NCBI GenBank assembly: GCA_009363875.1
Contig: CM018680.1
Span: forward strand, 12,531,625 to 12,595,624
DNA: 64,000 nt
Source: Mikania micrantha
Lineage: Eukaryota; Streptophyta; Magnoliopsida; Asterales; Asteraceae
Direction: 5' to 3'
In this document: positions 37,273 to 48,095 of the stretch, piece by piece
Position numbering within the stretch: the stretch's first letter is position 1
How the letters are laid out: each line of letters opens with the position of its first letter
The notes under the pieces: generated by a model
Told to the model about the DNA's origin: nothing
Seen by the model: the letters and a program-made list of their open reading frames with translations, nothing else
Databases searched by the model: none
Translations under genes and position numbers: made by a program

Positions 37273-37832
37273 TGTTTAGAATAAAAACCGAGCATTTAAT
37301 CAAGTGATTACAACGAATCAAATGTGAAATACAACACTTTAATATACGAAAGAAGCTAAAATGAAGAGAAGTCTCGATCGTGATCTTAAGAGAGAAGTCT
37401 TAAACTTGAGAGAGAATTTGACTTTGTGTGTGTGAATTGTAAGCTCTCTACTTCAAGTCCACCACCTTTTCTCTATATATAGGATTCCAAATGCAAAGGT
37501 TCGGCCCTTATAAACATTCACGAACCTCCAATGTAGACGAACCTTAGGTAAGGTTCGTCCATGTTACCCATTCACGAACCTCTATCTACATGAACCTTTG
37601 ATAAGGTTCGTGACCTTGTGACAACCGAACCTCAGAACATGTAAGTGCCGAACCTACATAGATCATAAGGTTTTCCAGACAAACCAATAGGTTCGCTGGA
37701 CGAACCTAGCCAAACTCTAGCCGAACCCTTTGTGTCTTGATCTTCTAATCATTTACAGCAAACTACAATTTCATATACAACAAGCCAGGTTCACACATTA
37801 AATGCATCTTTCACACATAAAATGCACTAACA
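37273..37832 (-). repeat. 3' LTR of element D with AGGTTCG array and TATA box
   Basis: On the minus strand it starts TGTTAGTGCATTTTATG after AAGGGGGAG and ends ...CTAAACA; length 560 bp. AGGTTCG/CGAACCT words fill 37500-37720 and lead into the TATA-like box CCTATATATAG at 37473-37483. It closely parallels the LTR of element B. Confidence 0.75.
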
Positions 37833-39400
37833 TACTCCCCCTTGAACCTTGCTGTTGTATATGCTCAAACATTTTGTGCATCGGGAAACATATATGCATC
37901 AACATACTCCCCTACAACCTTGCTATCAACATACTTCCCTTTAGTTGTAGCTGTTATATTTTCACACAGAAAATACATCAGTCTCTTTGTTTCTACTTCA
38001 TTATCTCAATCTTAATCTCATTTTCTCTCTCTCTCTCTCTCTCCATCTTATGTCTTTCTTTTTCCAAGATTCACCTGCTGAGGAATGCAGTGACATCTTC
38101 AACACACAGATCTTTATCACCCTTGTCACCTACATTAGTTGACACATAATCAAAACTAGATGTCTCATCACAATTCCAATTTCTCTTTGTCACTTATTAT
38201 GAGTAAATCAATTAAAATGTTCGCAAAGAATTAGTAAGTCACACCGGATAGTCTAAAAGAAAATAGAAGAAAATTTTTATTAATTTTTTCAATGATTTGA
38301 ATAAACTCCCCTTAAAGCTATGAATTGCAAAATTGTATATCCTAGAATCCTACAAAATTTGTATTCTAACTAAAAATATAAATACGTTTTTGATGAGAAA
38401 GTTCCAAACATGAGATCATATTGTAATCATACTTCAGCATTACTTATTGATTGTTAATGAGATTTATTTAGTAGATGCACAAGCCTAGGACGATTGCGAG
38501 TATATGGATCCACTTTAAATCTTACTACTTGTTGTGAATTTGGATTAATGAAAACCAATCACAAGATTTTATGTTCCCCACTCACTTGAACACATCCCCT
38601 TTTTGTGAACCATCAACCAACAACGATGCCATTGTAAATTATAAGTTCAAATTCTTGATTAGTTTGATCATGCAAAAATAAAGCAGAATATCTTTTGTGA
38701 AATAACAAAGTTTTAATAAGACAGAATGTTCAAAATCCAGTAACAAGATTGATACTTCCGTATGCACAGATGAAACCAATATATTGAACCAAAAAATAAT
38801 TTAAGTTTAAAACCTAGCAATCAGATTGATACTTCCGTACACACATAGAATGCCCAAGTTCTAAACAAACCAAGAAAATAAAAGCAGAATGTCCAAAACA
38901 TAACAATCAGATCGATACGTAAATATGCACAGAGAATGTCCATGTTTTGAACTAAAATAAAAGAATAAATGAACTCAGAATTTCTTATGAAAAAGAAACA
39001 CATGATCAAACCAATATATGTACCAATACAATTAGCAATCACTGAGGCAAATGACCACGCACTCAGGACAAAGATCGAACACTGTGTTCTAAGTAATGTG
39101 TCCCACAATGAATGAAACAGAAATCACAACTAAGTGAAAGACCTACCAACATATCATACTTAATGCATTGTGATAGCTTTGTATTTGATCTTGTACGGTA
39201 CAAGTAAGCTTCAGAATGTTACAATGTATAATCATATCTCAAAGGTCGGATCAATTTCTCAATTTTCTAATTTTATATTGTTTTTGATTTTTTAAATTTT
39301 CTCCCCCTAAAATGCTAAAAATGAAAATCTTTTTGATTTTTAGAATTTTATAAGTCTATAGAAAAATCAAAATTCCCGGAAAATTGACAACCGATATGAT
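37273..39400 (-). mobile_element. copia Sirevirus-like element D, 3' end only
   Basis: Minus strand. A post-pol region with the purine tract TTTAGGGGGAGAAAA (about 39300) contains conserved blocks shared with element B (38640-39250), then repeated purine tracts near 37840 and 37905, then a 3' LTR (37832-37273). No pol or ORF3 remains, and the right limit is approximate. It sits inside the gypsy LTR. Confidence 0.75.
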
Positions 39401-40667
39401 TTACCATCTTTGTAAAACATTATGATCATTGTGAGCCCATGTTACATTTCTATCTTACATTTTGTACTTGTATTACTCGGCATACGAAATGCGCATACAT
39501 ATAAACATTTTATTGAGTCAAAACCTATGATCTCACCAACTTTCTAGTTGACGTTTTCAGTGTGTTTTTCAGGTAACAATTCTTGAGGAGACAAGATACT
39601 AAAGTTTCAAGTTATTACTGTTTTCTTTTAATTTCTCATTTGAGGACTACTATTTAAGTTTATTTTTCCGGGTTGTATTTCTGTCCGCGTATGTTGTTTG
39701 GTTGCTTATACTATTTTGGATTGTTTGTGGATTGATTAACATTAGAACCTTGCTATGTAACATGCATACTTAGTCGTTTTGACGAACGTATGTCGTGGTA
39801 CATTTATTAGCATTATATTTAATATTCTCTCACAACGTGGTGTTCGATTCTTGATCAAATGTCAATCCTACATAAAAACATACAACACATTCACATAATG
39901 ACATTCGTTTTTGTTTTGTTCTGTAACTCCTCACATACGTTTGTACATAGTAAAATCCTAACACATAATCATATGATGGTTCTGTATTGCCAGATAATTA
40001 TCTTACTGACGAGCCATGATTCTCAGTTTCGTCTCTGAAACAAGTTTGAGTCTGTTCTATGATAATATGAATTGATACTGATATATGAACATCAACAGAA
40101 TTATGAACTTAGAAGGTAGTAACACATCCCTTGTAGCCTAAAATGCACTTTTTTCAATTCTACACACTCATGCAATGCATGAAGCACACATGCAAACATA
40201 TATAGTGCACATGCACGAGATTTTGATCTGGGTTTGTTGATTTTGATGTGTTTCTTGATGATCTATGATGTTATTTTAAGGATTTATGACGATCCAAGAT
40301 GTTGTATATATGTTTCTATGCTTAAAAGGAGGATTTATGATATTATAATGCCATGCATGTACGATCCATGAATAATGGAATGATGATGGAACTACTTTTA
40401 TGTTTCTATGCTTAAAAGGAGGATTTATGATATTATAATGCCAAGCATTATATTTAATATTCTCTTGATAGTTTTAATTAGTTAAATTATCAGACATTGA
40501 CAAATATAATTAATCCTAGTTTTAATGTCATTTGTACTTTAGTTATTCTCAATGTTGATGCTATGTATACAGTCTGATCACTTGATTATCATCTCAATAT
40601 CGCGCCCTGAGGCCTTTCCGCCCGACGGGACACACGATCCGGCCCGTCAGCTCAGGGTGTGACAGAT

Positions 40668-40680
40668 TTGTATCAGAGCC
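40668..40680 (+). other. primer binding site of gypsy element
   Basis: TTGTATCAGAGCC, one base off the initiator Met-tRNA primer site, three bases after the LTR end at 40664. Confidence 0.85.
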
Positions 40681-40784
40681 AATGTTATAGAGAATATAGG
40701 TCATGTACTTAAAACGGTTTGGCCTAGACTATAACTTAGGGACCTTTTAGGTAGAGAAAACATGACTTAGGATTTATTTGCATC

Positions 40785-41708
40785 GTGTCTTCTACATTCG
40801 ATCACTACGCTAACCGATGTTCTTTCGGTTATAAGCACAATGTTACCAAGAAGACAACCATCACCACCCCGCCTTCACAGGAGACGGACCCAGCAGCTGT
40901 TGCACTCGCTACCCTAATCACTAAACAGTTGATGACGGTTTTCCTTGGAATCATCACCTCATGTCTTGAACAATGATGAGAACGCTCGGTGCTACCCGAA
41001 GACAACCACGAGAACTGTAGGATTGATGCAAAGGGAAACGAGCAAGAAACGTAAGGGGCATCGTTCTAAGAAATTAAAGGACCCTGTAATCTACAAGGGG
41101 GGCGCTCCACTTCGCCATATGGTCATTGCTCTGGAGCCAGAGGTTCATAAGCGTTATGCTGGAAAAGCCCTCCTTGCACTAGCTGCCACTATCACCGTTG
41201 TGTTGAAACCCCATGCAGACAATGCACCCATTGAGGTAAGATGGGCCATTGGGTTCATCAATGTAGATATTTGATGGAATTAATATGTAAATAGTATGTT
41301 GGCAAGTTTCCTTTGTGTGCCACGTGCGGTCTTCACTATGCCAAGAACAAACTGTGCAAACATTGCCTGAACTGGGGGAGGAAGGGCTACTGGATTCATG
41401 ATTGTAATAATCCCCCAACTCATAATCAGAACCCAGGAAACACTACATATCCCCTTCCTCGACACAACACGGATTTCTATGTGTGCGGAATGTCCGAAGA
41501 CATTGCACGAGACTGCCCTATGAGGGTATCTTCATCAGATCTTGCACTTTCTGAGGAAATGCTTACTTTACCAACTTCTGATGCACGTTTGGGGTGGGAT
41601 GACCCCATAGGTACGCATATTTCATCCTATTACGTTAAATTAGTTATTTGTGTGTTTATTCGAAATACATGTTCCGTTGTGGTTTTAGAAACAATAAATC
41701 TAAGGTAA
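40785..41708 (+). pseudogene. Ty3/gypsy gag remnant with degenerate zinc knuckles
   Basis: TDPAAVALATLITKQ near 40890 recalls the start of chromovirus gag. A Lys/Arg-rich stretch follows, then at 41313-41520 degenerate CCHC units (CKHCLNWGRKGYWIHDC, VCGMSEDIARDC) in which zinc-binding positions have been lost. Frames are broken, much of the capsid is missing and no pol follows. Assigned from position after LTR and primer site plus the cysteine patterns. Confidence 0.6.
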
Positions 41709-42041
41709 CCCATAAGAAACTCGGTTCCAATTAGATAAAAGGAATAATAAGTGAAGGAAACCTTAGGTCAAATAAGCGCTAAGTGAAGGAAACCTTAGGA
41801 ATAATAACTCGGTTCCAACTAGAGAACTAAAAGCCCGTAGGAATTCAAAGTGAGAAACCAAATCCAGGACAGAGGTAGGAAATCCTTTAATTTGTTGAGA
41901 CTAGGTTAATCTTAAGTAACTTAGCCTTGACTACCTGGAAAGCTGCAGAGGTGATTCTAGAGATCCTATCAAGAATTTTCACTTTCACATCTGATAGAAT
42001 TGGAGTACAAAACCATCTGTAGTATTATCGGCATGAGATGT
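41709..42041. other. non-coding flank of the Mutator-like element
   Basis: No gene or repeat recognised beyond GTGAAGGAAACCTTAGG-type short duplications near 41750-41800. It probably belongs to the decayed gypsy element and continues at 51087. Confidence 0.4.
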
Positions 42042-42051
42042 TCATACAGAT
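42042..42051. repeat. target site duplication, left
   Basis: TCATACAGAT, identical to 51077-51086. Confidence 0.93.
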
Positions 42052-42145
42052 GAATTTTTTGTCAAAGTGGTGTACTTTCCACATCACAAATGGTAAATGG
42101 TGTGGTCAAAGGATCAAAATGGTTTATGGGTGGTCCGTGATAGAG
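42052..42145 (+). repeat. left terminal inverted repeat of MULE
   Basis: Pairs with 50985-51076. Identical stretches include GAATTTTTTGTCAAAGT, GTGTAC and GGTTTATGGGTGGTCCG, with mismatches and small gaps in the middle, over about 90 bp. Confidence 0.88.
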
Positions 42146-42270
42146 ACTAGCGGATCTAGGGTGTATAGTTTGAATCCGCTGGTGCCAGAAACGGATTCGT
42201 TGGCACCATCTGCGGACCTAGACTGGTTAACGGGTTGCATGGATGGGGTTAACGGAGATTTTGAATCCGC

Positions 42271-42394
42271 ATGTGTGACTAGCGGACTCTGGGTGTTCCT
42301 CATGTGTGACGAGCGGACTCTGGGTGTTCCGCATGTGTGACCAGCGGACCCTGGTTGTTCCGCATCTGTGACCAGCGGACTCTGGGTAGTCTGG
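42271..42394 (+). repeat. 31-bp subterminal repeat array of MULE, left
   Basis: Four copies starting at 42271, 42302, 42333 and 42364, each with ATGTGTGACNAGCGGAC and CTGGGTGTTCC. The same unit appears inverted at the right end (50759-50862). Confidence 0.85.
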
Positions 42395-42491
42395 GTAGTC
42401 ACGTTTTTTTTTTCTTTCGCAGATGGTATGGTCTAATCACTGAATTGTACTGTGTTTCACATGCACAACATTTGAATCAAACACGTACAAA

Positions 42492-42493
<2 letters not shown>

Positions 42494-42536
<43 letters not shown>
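42494..42536 (+). repeat. (AC)n(AT)n microsatellite
   Basis: ACACACACACACA followed by a long run of AT dinucleotides, inside the MULE between its left array and the first gene. Confidence 0.95.
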
Positions 42537-42538
<2 letters not shown>

Positions 42539-42796
42539 AATGTTAGAATGAAAACCACACTAACAAAAAATCAATTAATCTCATGACATATGCATTGCAT
42601 GTAAATTATATAAACTCATTTTTTGTCTCATCCGATTGTCTCTCTCACATGCACGTTTTTGTTTCTTTGACCCAGGTACAAACACATAATAACGGTGTCT
42701 GTTTTTTTTTGTTTTTTCTTTTATTTTAAATTAAAAAATAATTAATATTTTTATATATAAATTCTGGTATGTTAGACTATTTTTTTGCGTGAAAAA

Positions 42797-43246
42797 ATGT
42801 CTAACAAAAGAAACAATGTTTTTTCTACTCCTAAACCACCTCCTGAAGATGTATCTGAAAGATCTAGCAATGAGGAAGAAATGCCTGTAAACCCGGATGT
42901 AAACCCGGCTTTAAACCCGGTTGTAAACCTGCCTCTAAACCCGCCTGCAGACATTGTTGCAAACTTTCCTGGCATTGATGAACGGGATGAAGAAGGAAAT
43001 GATGTCTATTGGAATTGGGCTTTCAATAACCTATTTCCTGATAATCAAGATCAAGAACAACCGATTGTTGAACAACAATTTGGCTATGAAGAAGAACCAG
43101 AAGATGAGTACGTGCCGAATGATCCATGGGCAGTTGATGATGATGTAGATGAAGAAACAATAAATCGTTGGAGGAATCACGACCCATGGGAGGACGAACG
43201 TAGTACAGATTCTGATTGCTCGTTCGATTCAATATTTAATGATTAA
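42797..43246 (+). CDS. small acidic protein of unknown function, MULE-borne
   Basis: An open frame of 149 codons from the ATG at 42797 (MSNKRNNVF); an in-frame ATG at 42785 would add four residues. I do not recognise it. Near residues 28-53 there is a repeat of the type NPDVNPALNPVVNLPLNP. The rest is rich in Asp, Glu and Trp (NDVYWNWAFNNLF, NDPWAVDDDVDEE, NHDPWEDERSTDSD). No signal peptide or membrane segment. A TATA-like TATATATAA lies about 40 bp upstream. Plausibly a MULE accessory gene: it is open, in its own promoter context and inside the borders. It could still be a captured fragment. Confidence 0.55.
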   Translation: MSNKRNNVFSTPKPPPEDVSERSSNEEEMPVNPDVNPALNPVVNLPLNPPADIVANFPGIDERDEEGNDVYWNWAFNNLFPDNQDQEQPIVEQQFGYEEEPEDEYVPNDPWAVDDDVDEETINRWRNHDPWEDERSTDSDCSFDSIFND

Positions 43247-43464
43247 TTATGTATGGCTTTTCATGTTTTTTCTTGTATGTTTTATTTTTTAAGAAATGTT
43301 TGAATGAATTATCTGGTTTTTAATATTTTTTGAATTTGGTAGGTAGTCTTCACATACATAGGTTAATAAATAACAATAGTTAAATAGACATCTTATTTCA
43401 TAATCTAGAATACATAGTCGAATCCAACACAAATATATAATAATCTTAAAAATAAAACACTAAA

Positions 43465-44575
43465 TCACCCCGGGCGTGGCAAACATCTCCAAAAGTACAT
43501 TTGGTCGGCCATGAATCGTCTGTATGCGATGCACGACTCCCTGAAGTTATTAGAGATGTTCAACGGTTTTCCAGTCACCAAATGCTCCATTAACATGCAT
43601 GCATGCACCCCTTGATTACCATACATGTCAGCGTGAGTCTGAACATAGTCCTCATTGACTTCTAAACTCATCAATTTTGGTGGATAGCCGGTTTTCTTAA
43701 AATACTTGATGTTAACCAACAAAGCACAAAAATAAACTGAGATTTGCATCAGTTTAGGGTGCACCGCCCGTCTGTACTTTTCGCTTGAAAAGCACTCACT
43801 ACAAAACATCACCAAATTGACATTTCGTAGTTCCACTTGAACAAGCAACCACTCGTTATTTTCAACACAGAACGGAAAGTAAACATAATCAACATCAAAA
43901 AAAGATGGATATGGGCTTGACTTTCCGTTTGCAAAGCTAACGGTATTTTTGGTACATGAATCCACCAGATAGTCATAAAACTGAGGCGGCAGAATTGACC
44001 AACGCATATTAGTAGCTCCTTTTTGTAGTTGTCTTTGTCTCCAATTCATCATTCTTCCAACCCAACCTTGAATATGCTGAAAATATAATGTTTCATTAAA
44101 CAAAAAGACATTGATTATTTTAAATTGAATTTAAAAAAAAAAGAAAATCATGTATAGTATTTTTAACCTCATGCCTAAGGTATCCATTACTAGTGTAACC
44201 CAACAATGTTCCCCAAAAACTGCGATCTAGCGGTAGAGGCGTATTAAAAACACCAGAATAACAAAATGGAGCGTCTCCATCAAGATAAAATTGTTCAACA
44301 TTTGTAGACCAATTTTCAGACTCATCGTCCAAAATGGCCCATTTGCGAACACGTTGACGGTGTACACTCCGTCTGTTGTGTGTGTACTCCGGTTCTTCTT
44401 GTGGTTGTTCTTCTTGTGGTTGTTCATCTTGTGGTTGTTCATGAGCCGATGATGCTGATGAACTTGCATTCTTAGTTGTACGTCTCCATTTTTGGAAAAC
44501 CCATGTTGAAGCCTTTTGGACAGGTTGAGAATTATATTCATCATTCACAGTTTGCTTGTTACGATGGTTATCCAT
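43465..44575 (-). CDS. Ulp1-like (C48 peptidase fold) protein lacking catalytic residues, two exons
   Basis: Exon 1 is 44575-44168 and exon 2 is 44076-43465 (minus strand), giving 339 residues. The intron (44167-44077) starts GT, ends TTTTCAG and is phase 0. The N-terminal third has an EQPQEEQPQEE-type repeat. In exon 2, DVDYVYFPFCVENNEWLLVQVELRN matches the VYxPxxxxxxHWxLxxxxL stretch of Ulp1/SENP proteases. GNQGVHACMLMEHL matches the GDCGVFVCxFMEYL stretch. By this alignment the catalytic His is Glu, the Asp is Cys and the Cys is Gln. Ulp1-like genes are known cargo of plant MULEs (the Kaonashi type). This one is probably a non-enzymatic binding protein. A TATA box lies about 70 bp upstream. 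Confidence 0.72.
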
Positions 44576-44698
44576 TTTTTCTTAAAAAAAAGGAGTGTTG
44601 CTTGTTAAGAGGTGGTGATTTATTGTTAGGATGGAGTCACTTATTTATATATGTGGTGGTAGGTATGAGTTTAAGTGGTGGTAGATTTCAAGTAATAA

Positions 44699-45260
44699 GT
44701 GGTAGGTATGAGTTCAAGTGGTAAGTGGTAGGTGGAATATAAGTGTTGTTGGTATTTAGCACGTTTTTTAGTTTGTTTACTGAATTTGTGGTAGGTATGA
44801 CTTTTAACTTTGGTGGTAGGTAGAGTTTAATTGATTAGTGGTAGGTATGAGTTCAAGTGGTAAGTGGTAGGTGGAATATAAGTGTTGTTGGTATTTATCA
44901 CGTTTTTTAGTTTGTTTACTGAATTTGTGGTAGGTATGACTTTTAACTTTGGTGGTAGGTAGAGTTTAATTGATTAGTGGTAGGTATGAGTTCAAGTGGT
45001 AAGTGGTAGGTGGAATATAAGTGTTGTTGGTATTTAGCACGTTTTTTAGTTTGTTTACTGAATTTGTGGTAGGTATGACTTTTAACTTTGGTGGTAGGTA
45101 GAGTTTAATTGATTAGTGGTAGGTATGAGTTCAAGTGGTAAGTGGTAGGTGGAATATAAGTGTTGTTGGTATTTAGCACGTTTTTTAGTTTGTTTACTGA
45201 ATTTGTGGTAGGTTTGAGTTCAAGTGGTAAGTGGTAGGTGGAATATAAGTGTTGTTGGTA
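44699..45260. repeat. 139-bp tandem repeat between divergent MULE genes
   Basis: Units start at 44699, 44838, 44977 and 45116 (exact 139-bp period), followed by a shortened copy to about 45260. Each contains GTGGTAGGTATGAGTTCAAG and GTTTGTTTACTGAATTTG. The array lies between the Ulp1-like start (44575) and the transposase start (45364), so it forms most of their shared upstream region. Nearly identical units suggest recent expansion. Confidence 0.93.
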
Positions 45261-45363
45261 GGTAGAGCTCAATATGCTTATATATTGTCCATCATATGAA
45301 TCAACTTCCACATTCAGTTTTCAAACTATACTTTTCTTCTTCATCTGTTCTCAACTACAAAAC

Positions 45364-47919
45364 ATGTCATCTTATCGTCCGTTTATTGTTAAGATTTATT
45401 GGGGGGGGGGTAACGTTTCTAATATCAGTGGTGTTATTTCCATTGATGAGAATACATTAACATCTTCTTTTATTGTGCGTACTGATTCAATGTCTTACAA
45501 TGAATTGTTAGACATAGTCTGTAGTCACGTTCAAATTGATAGAGCTACCGTGAATGTGCATTTGGTTTTGTATTACACATTCCAAGGTGTTCCTTTAACA
45601 TCAAATTTGTTGGGAGACGAAGGTGTTAATATGTTGTATTATTTAGCTGCAAGCCAAATTAATTTTATTGGTGATATTTTTGTCACTTGGGAACCCAAAA
45701 TCGTTTTTCACCCACCTAGTATGATGGATTTACTACGTGGTTTTTCCGCGTCTCAATCTTATGTTGGTGAAATGGGTTCACCAACACTTGTTGATAATCA
45801 AGTAATTTACCAACAACTTGCTGCTGAAGAACATGAAGATGCAGATGAAGAGCTTCAAGATGCAGATGAAGAAATACAACATGAAGATGACACACAAGAA
45901 GATGATGAAACAGAAGATAGTGAAGTCCCTCCTTCTGAGAGTGAATCTGATGATGAGTTCATACTCCCTCAAACATCTGAACAGTATCACACCGGTGTTT
46001 ACCAAGGATTTTGTAATGGTCCAACTGAAGATTATGACGAAGTTGCAGAGTTAAGAGATTGTCAACTTCCTGATTTTGATGACGAAGACCACATGGATAT
46101 ATGGAACCCAAATGCCAATCAAATCCGTGTAGGTATGTTTTTTAAAACAAAGGAGGAGGTGGTATGCGCTGTTCGTCAATGGAATGTTGCTTGCAATAGA
46201 GAAATTATTGTTTCTGAAAGCAGACCAAGCGTGTGGCGGGCCAAATGCTACACAAGAAGTAAAAAATACAGTGACCCACTTCCAAACACCCCTTCATGTC
46301 GTTGGGTTGCAAGTGCGTGTCAAAAAAAGAACCAGCACATGTGGCAACTCACCAAATGGGTTGACACACACAACTGTTCTGGAACAGTGGTGCGCAACAA
46401 CAACCGTTGTCTAAAATCAAAAGATGTCGCGGCTCATATCTCTCGGCTAATTCAATCAGATATAAGTCTTCCGGTAAAACAAATTCGTGCGTATCTAAAG
46501 GATACGTTACACGTTGATGTTTCTTACTCGAAGGCGTGGCTTGGTCGTAGAAAAGCAATAGAGAATATTCATGGTAGCTGGGATACCAACTTCATGGAGT
46601 TACCTTCTTATATGAGAGAGTTGCAAAACAGAAACAATGGGACAGTAGTACAATGGTTTCATCATCCTCACGGAACATCCCATTGTGCTACTTTTAAATA
46701 TGTGTTTTGGGCATTCAAGCCATCCATCGATGCATTCCATTTTTGTCATCCAGTTATATCCATCGACGGTACTCACCTGAAAGGGCCGTATCGGAGTAAA
46801 TTGTTGATTGCTGTTTCAAAGAACGCAAACAACTACATACTTCCAGTTGCATACGCGATTGTTGATGAAGAGACAACTGAGAGTTGGTCTTGGTTTTTGA
46901 AGCAGTTTCACGATCATGTTGCTGATGACAGAATGGGACCTTTGTGTGTTATATCCGACCGACACAAAGGAATCATACATGCAATGACAAGCATGGATGA
47001 GTGGAAGGAACCAAATGCATATCATCGTTTTTGTCTACGTCATGTTAGAAGTAACTTAATGAACCGGTTTAAGAGCGCAAGCATAAAGAAACTATGTTGG
47101 GCAATTGGGAGCACAACCCAGAAAAGGAAGTATATATCAGCCGTAAGGGAGTTGAGGAACATTAATGAAGAGGCATGGCAATATTTGTTAAATATTGAAA
47201 AGCGCCAGTGGACACTTCTGTTTGATTCCGGTCGTCGTCGTTGGGGTACATTAACAACAAACATTTCTGAAAGCATGAATAACGTTTTGCGTGATGCTCG
47301 TTTGTTGCCAATCAAAGCATGCATTGACTTTACATTTCAGAAAGATGTTTCTCAATATGTAAAGCATGCAGAGATTGCTAACAATTGCAACACTGCCTTA
47401 CCACCTCGTATGTGGCGTGTTTTTAATAACCGTGACAGGCGTGCACAAGATCACGAGGTTTTCTTGTATGATCACCTTGAAGCACGGTACAGGGTCACGT
47501 CAAAAATGGAAACCAACGATGACGGTGGTAATGACTACACGGTTGAATACTTCAGAAAAAAATGCACGTGTAGGAAATGGCAAACAGAAAGATTTCCATG
47601 CTCGCATGCTATAGCTGTTTGTCGACACAGAGATGGGTTGCCTCATGAAATTGTCGACGTTCGATTCCACACGTCTACATATCGACAACAGTATGGTGGC
47701 CATTATTACCCACTACGCCACAAGTCTCTTTGGTCCGATGCCGGTTGGAGAATACAAGGAGACCCGTCAAAAGTTACAACATTACGGGGAAGGAGGCGTG
47801 CGAGAAGAATCCGAAATGAGATGGATGTCCATTATGCCGATGAACCTCGAAATTATAAATGTGGTATATGTAAGGAACTAGGACATCGTAGGACCAATTG
47901 CCCATATGTGAATCAATGA
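45364..47919 (+). CDS. MURA-type Mutator-like transposase, 851 residues
   Basis: Start chosen at 45364 (MSSYRPFIVK): the in-frame ATG 90 bp upstream (45274) lies before a TATA-like CTTATATATTG at about 45278-45288, and its extra residues look like untranslated leader. Domains: an N-terminal ubiquitin/PB1-like region; an acidic stretch (155-200); a MuDR DNA-binding region (about 250-320, GMFFKTKEEVVCAVRQW); the MULE catalytic domain with Asp in IDGTHLKG (about 468), Asp in SDRHKGI (about 532), CLRH, and a candidate acidic residue in NISESMNN (about 636); a SWIM zinc finger CTCRKWQTERFPCSH (about 734-750); and a C-terminal CCHC knuckle CGICKELGHRRTNC. It would cut at the terminal repeats and reinsert the element. 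No stops; a G10 run at 45403-45412 is in frame. Confidence 0.95.
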   Translation: MSSYRPFIVKIYWGGGNVSNISGVISIDENTLTSSFIVRTDSMSYNELLDIVCSHVQIDRATVNVHLVLYYTFQGVPLTSNLLGDEGVNMLYYLAASQINFIGDIFVTWEPKIVFHPPSMMDLLRGFSASQSYVGEMGSPTLVDNQVIYQQLAAEEHEDADEELQDADEEIQHEDDTQEDDETEDSEVPPSESESDDEFILPQTSEQYHTGVYQGFCNGPTEDYDEVAELRDCQLPDFDDEDHMDIWNPNANQIRVGMFFKTKEEVVCAVRQWNVACNREIIVSESRPSVWRAKCYTRSKKYSDPLPNTPSCRWVASACQKKNQHMWQLTKWVDTHNCSGTVVRNNNRCLKSKDVAAHISRLIQSDISLPVKQIRAYLKDTLHVDVSYSKAWLGRRKAIENIHGSWDTNFMELPSYMRELQNRNNGTVVQWFHHPHGTSHCATFKYVFWAFKPSIDAFHFCHPVISIDGTHLKGPYRSKLLIAVSKNANNYILPVAYAIVDEETTESWSWFLKQFHDHVADDRMGPLCVISDRHKGIIHAMTSMDEWKEPNAYHRFCLRHVRSNLMNRFKSASIKKLCWAIGSTTQKRKYISAVRELRNINEEAWQYLLNIEKRQWTLLFDSGRRRWGTLTTNISESMNNVLRDARLLPIKACIDFTFQKDVSQYVKHAEIANNCNTALPPRMWRVFNNRDRRAQDHEVFLYDHLEARYRVTSKMETNDDGGNDYTVEYFRKKCTCRKWQTERFPCSHAIAVCRHRDGLPHEIVDVRFHTSTYRQQYGGHYYPLRHKSLWSDAGWRIQGDPSKVTTLRGRRRARRIRNEMDVHYADEPRNYKCGICKELGHRRTNCPYVNQ

Positions 47920-48095
47920 TACAAGATTTATGTTTATTTTGTTTGTGTAATATTGGTTTGGTTATTTATGTTATTATTTTGATTTATTTTAATTTTTAAT
48001 GAAAATTTATGGCTTTTTTTTATTTTTTAATTTTTAGTCAAACACTGAAAATATATTACAACTCATCATATATTACAAATTAACAACAAAATTTC

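Larger units (their letters stand above)
36295..40664 (+). mobile_element. Ty3/gypsy LTR interrupted by copia element D
   Basis: It starts TGTAACATCACTG right after pol and a polypurine tract and ends GGGTGTGACA at 40664, where a primer site follows. The middle (37273 to about 39400) is copia element D. The remaining gypsy sequence is about 2.2 kb, similar to the other gypsy LTRs here. Because pol precedes it and gag follows it, the LTR is shared between two partial elements. Confidence 0.65.

Noticed and set aside
45274..45363. N-terminal extension of the transposase
   Set aside because: The upstream ATG precedes the TATA-like box at 45278-45288; the ATG at 45364 gives a more usual start.
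45403..45412. G10 run as a frameshift in the transposase
   Set aside because: The frame is continuous on both sides with sensible residues, though homopolymer length should be verified.
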